From: JANYCG01 sp031418395 | Lineage (GTDB): Bacteria > Pseudomonadota > Gammaproteobacteria > Burkholderiales > Burkholderiaceae_C | Length of the DNA: 7,146 bases | Reading direction: 5' to 3' | NCBI GenBank assembly: GCA_031418395.1 | Contig: JANOXL010000162.1 | Coordinates: forward strand, 1 to 7,146 | Shown: positions 5,400 through 7,146 of the stretch, piece after piece | How the letters are laid out: the number at the start of each line of letters is the position of its first letter | Position numbering within the stretch: the first letter of the stretch is position 1 | Notes under the pieces: generated by a model | What the model was told of the DNA's origin: nothing | Database searches by the model: none | The model's input: only the letters and a program-made list of their open reading frames with translations | Program-made: the position numbers and the translations under genes

Positions 5400-6044
5400 A
5401 TGGAAATTGCCACTTTTCTCATCGACTTTATTCTTCACGTCGACAAACATCTCGAAGCCTTTGTCACCAACTACGGCGCTTGGGTCTATGCGCTGCTGTT
5501 TTTGATCATCTTCGTCGAAACCGGTGTTGTGGTCATGCCGTTTTTGCCTGGCGATTCGCTCTTGTTTGTGGTGGGTGCGATGTGCGGCCTGGGCTTGATG
5601 AGTTACCCGCTGGCGGTTGGCCTTTTGTTTGTTGCAGCGGTGCTCGGTGACCAGTGCAATTACAGCATCGGGCGCCACTTTGGCCCTAAGGTGTTTCAGT
5701 GGGAGAACACACGCTGGTTCAATAGAAGGGCTTTCAACCAGGCACACGAGTTTTACGAAAAATACGGCGGCATCACCATCATCGTGGCCCGCTTTATGCC
5801 GTTTCTGCGCACGTTTGCCCCCTTTGTGGCTGGCGTGGCGGAGATGGGGCGCTCCAAGTTCAGTTTCTTCAATGTGACTGGAGCAGCACTTTGGGTCGGG
5901 GGCATCATCACCGTCGGCTACTTTTTTGGCAATTTGCCATTCGTGAAAACTCACCTGGACAAAATCATCTGGGCGATGATTTTTGTGCCGGGATTGATCG
6001 TGCTGTTTGGTGCCTGGAAGGCGCGTCGCAAGGCGGCAAACTAA
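5400..6044 (+). CDS. dedA: DedA family inner-membrane protein (VTT domain)
   Basis: DedA proteins are polytopic inner-membrane proteins linked to membrane homeostasis, cell division, proton-motive force and undecaprenyl-phosphate/lipid recycling. The 214 aa closely follow the pattern of E. coli DedA (219 aa): an N-terminal FLIDFILHVDKHL, then YALLFLIIFVETGVVVMPFLPGDS (roughly 30-53), VLGDQCNYSIGRHFG (81-95) and ARFMPFLRTFAPFVAGV (130-146), with a C-terminal transmembrane helix at about 188-206 and a basic ending (KARRKAAN). Glu40, Asp52, Arg131 and Arg137 occupy the positions reported as functionally essential acidic and arginine residues in E. coli YqjA. Hydrophobic stretches cover about 27-48, 53-82, 156-178 and 188-206. 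ATG at 5400 fits the family N-terminus exactly, although no ribosome-binding site precedes it. It is divergent from mutL and convergent with the next gene, so it is probably monocistronic. The precise transported substrate cannot be told from sequence. Confidence 0.95.
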   Translation: MEIATFLIDFILHVDKHLEAFVTNYGAWVYALLFLIIFVETGVVVMPFLPGDSLLFVVGAMCGLGLMSYPLAVGLLFVAAVLGDQCNYSIGRHFGPKVFQWENTRWFNRRAFNQAHEFYEKYGGITIIVARFMPFLRTFAPFVAGVAEMGRSKFSFFNVTGAALWVGGIITVGYFFGNLPFVKTHLDKIIWAMIFVPGLIVLFGAWKARRKAAN

Positions 6045-6048
6045 AGGT

Positions 6049-7116
6049 TTACCTCCTGGGCGCGGTACGCAACAGTTCCGCCAACTGATCTTTGTAAAAC
6101 CGTGCTTGTCCGGTGGTGCCATGGCCAGCGGTATCAGGGCTGCCGGGAATCAAATGGTATTTGGCGCCGGGAATACGTTTGAGCGCTTCATCCATCAAAC
6201 CGGTGTGCGGCGGGTTGCGCTCATCGTCGGCGGAGTTCACCACCAGGAGCGCCGCCTTGATTTTTTCCAGATGGGGCGATGGATCGTAGTCACGCGAGCT
6301 GTCCCACTGGTAGAGGTGGTTGTTGGCGTCTCCCGTGTAAGGGGCGCTCAGGCGCGCATCCAGCAGGCGATTGGCGGCTGCTGCAGTGGGTGCGGCCTTG
6401 GCCAACGCCTGGTCACCACCATTGGTGCCCACACCGTAAAACACCGAGGCGAATGCCGCGCTTCTGGGTTGTTTGGCGTAGTTACCACCCATCCATTCGG
6501 GGTCGTTGCGGATGGAATCGGTGATGAGGCGGCGCATCATCCAGTTGCGGCTGGACATGGCGGTGGGCTGCGACGCCATCGGCATCAAGGCGTCCATCAT
6601 GTCGGGGTAACGCGTGCCCCACACCCAGGTCTGCATGCCACCCATGCTATTGCCCGTGACGAGCCGCAGCTTCTTGATGCCAAAGTGTTCGGTGATCAGG
6701 CGGTATTGCGCATCGACTGTGTCGTTGTAGTTGTATTTGGGAAAGTTCGCCTTGAGCCCATCAGACGGTTTGCTGGATTTGCCGGTGCCCACCGAGTCCG
6801 GCAGGATGATGAAATATTTGGTGGCATCCAGCGGCTGGCCTGCGCCGAACAATTGGCCGCCATAGGCCGGGTTCAGCATGCCGGTGCCCGAACCGGTGGT
6901 GCCGTGCATCACCAGCACCGGCTCGCCTTTGGGGTCGCCCACGGTGGTGTAGTTCATGCGCAGTTCGGGCATGACTTCGCCGGTGTGGAACTTGAAATCT
7001 TTCAGGATGTAGGCGCCTTCCTTCGGCGCCGGAAACTCGGCGGCGTTGGCAGCGATGGCCAGCAACAGGGCGGCGCTCACACCGGCGGCCTGGGCGAATT
7101 TATCCATCAAACTCAT
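6049..7116 (-). CDS. Exported alpha/beta hydrolase, MetX (homoserine acetyltransferase)-like
   Basis: This is an alpha/beta-hydrolase-fold enzyme; the natural substrate is unknown. An N-terminal signal peptide is visible: Lys6, a hydrophobic core at about 11-23 and an Ala-rich cleavage region ANAA near 23-26, so the mature enzyme should be periplasmic or secreted. The oxyanion-type HG motif is at 71-72 (VMHGTTGSG). LPDSVGTGKSSKP (105-117) and the nucleophile elbow GNSMGGMQ (155-161, Ser157) resemble MetX proteins. The acid is Asp297 or Asp298 (NSADDERNPP) and the base His332 (AGHGTTGQ), giving a complete triad. Length (355 aa with the leader) fits the family. MetX itself is cytoplasmic, so a leader argues against a role in methionine synthesis; esterase, acyltransferase or lactonase activity are alternatives. 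ATG at 7116 is supported by a strong ribosome-binding site; a second Met is at residue 4. Its stop is 4 bp from that of dedA, tail to tail. Confidence 0.92.
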   Translation of the reverse strand: MSLMDKFAQAAGVSAALLLAIAANAAEFPAPKEGAYILKDFKFHTGEVMPELRMNYTTVGDPKGEPVLVMHGTTGSGTGMLNPAYGGQLFGAGQPLDATKYFIILPDSVGTGKSSKPSDGLKANFPKYNYNDTVDAQYRLITEHFGIKKLRLVTGNSMGGMQTWVWGTRYPDMMDALMPMASQPTAMSSRNWMMRRLITDSIRNDPEWMGGNYAKQPRSAAFASVFYGVGTNGGDQALAKAAPTAAAANRLLDARLSAPYTGDANNHLYQWDSSRDYDPSPHLEKIKAALLVVNSADDERNPPHTGLMDEALKRIPGAKYHLIPGSPDTAGHGTTGQARFYKDQLAELLRTAPRR

Positions 7117-7122
7117 GGCAAT

Positions 7123-7128
7123 CTCCTT
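7123..7128 (-). promoter_or_regulatory. Strong Shine-Dalgarno of the exported hydrolase gene
   Basis: AAGGAG on the minus strand lies 6 bases before the ATG at 7116. It is near-consensus with good spacing and fixes this start over the in-frame Met three codons later. It is the clearest ribosome-binding site in the window; its promoter, if adjacent, is outside. Confidence 0.85.
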
Positions 7129-7146
7129 GGGTCAAGAAACAAAAAA

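Noticed and set aside
5325..6122. 265-aa open frame on the minus strand opposite dedA
   Set aside because: It is the antisense of a confidently assigned dedA gene, has a Lys/His/Gln-rich composition with no domain, and extends into the hydrolase gene. Long antisense frames are common in GC-rich DNA.

Overview
The window is about 60% GC (estimated by eye) and looks like a betaproteobacterial chromosome, most likely Burkholderiales/Comamonadaceae (Rhodoferax/Polaromonas-like). The evidence is the character of the MutL and DedA proteins, the G/C-rich third codon positions, and AT-rich GCTA...TAGC stem-loops that I recall as common in that family. The placement is inference; there is no rRNA or tRNA gene in the window to anchor it.

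Left block (1-3111, + strand): four genes in one direction. The first is a small J-domain protein whose start codon lies one base outside the window. Three proteins of unknown function follow (207, 251 and 418 aa), all predicted mostly helical and soluble. The 207- and 251-aa proteins end in acidic, low-complexity tails. The J domain carries HPD and should stimulate an Hsp70; none is visible here, so the partner may be encoded upstream or elsewhere. A 101-bp near-palindrome (960-1060) with 24-bp arms fills almost the whole gap between the 207- and 251-aa genes. It looks like a hairpin-forming mobile or repeat element, or an RNA-processing site. This block is the part of the window most likely to hold an undescribed system.

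Spacer (3112-3308): an AT-rich gap between convergent genes. It holds a small stem-loop and three tandem 12-bp repeats, each with a GTTAAC core.

Right block (3309-7116): mutL (- strand) encodes a DNA mismatch-repair ATPase with the C-terminal endonuclease-type motifs expected where MutH is absent. It is divergent from dedA (+ strand), a DedA/VTT-family inner-membrane protein. The 81-bp spacer between them contains an imperfect palindrome and a -10-like hexamer so close to the dedA start that the mRNA could be leaderless. dedA converges, with a 4-bp gap, on a gene (- strand) for an exported alpha/beta hydrolase of the MetX-like type with a clear signal peptide and a strong ribosome-binding site.

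mutL, dedA and the hydrolase gene are not an operon and have no obvious joint function. The left block is the only run of genes that looks co-transcribed.
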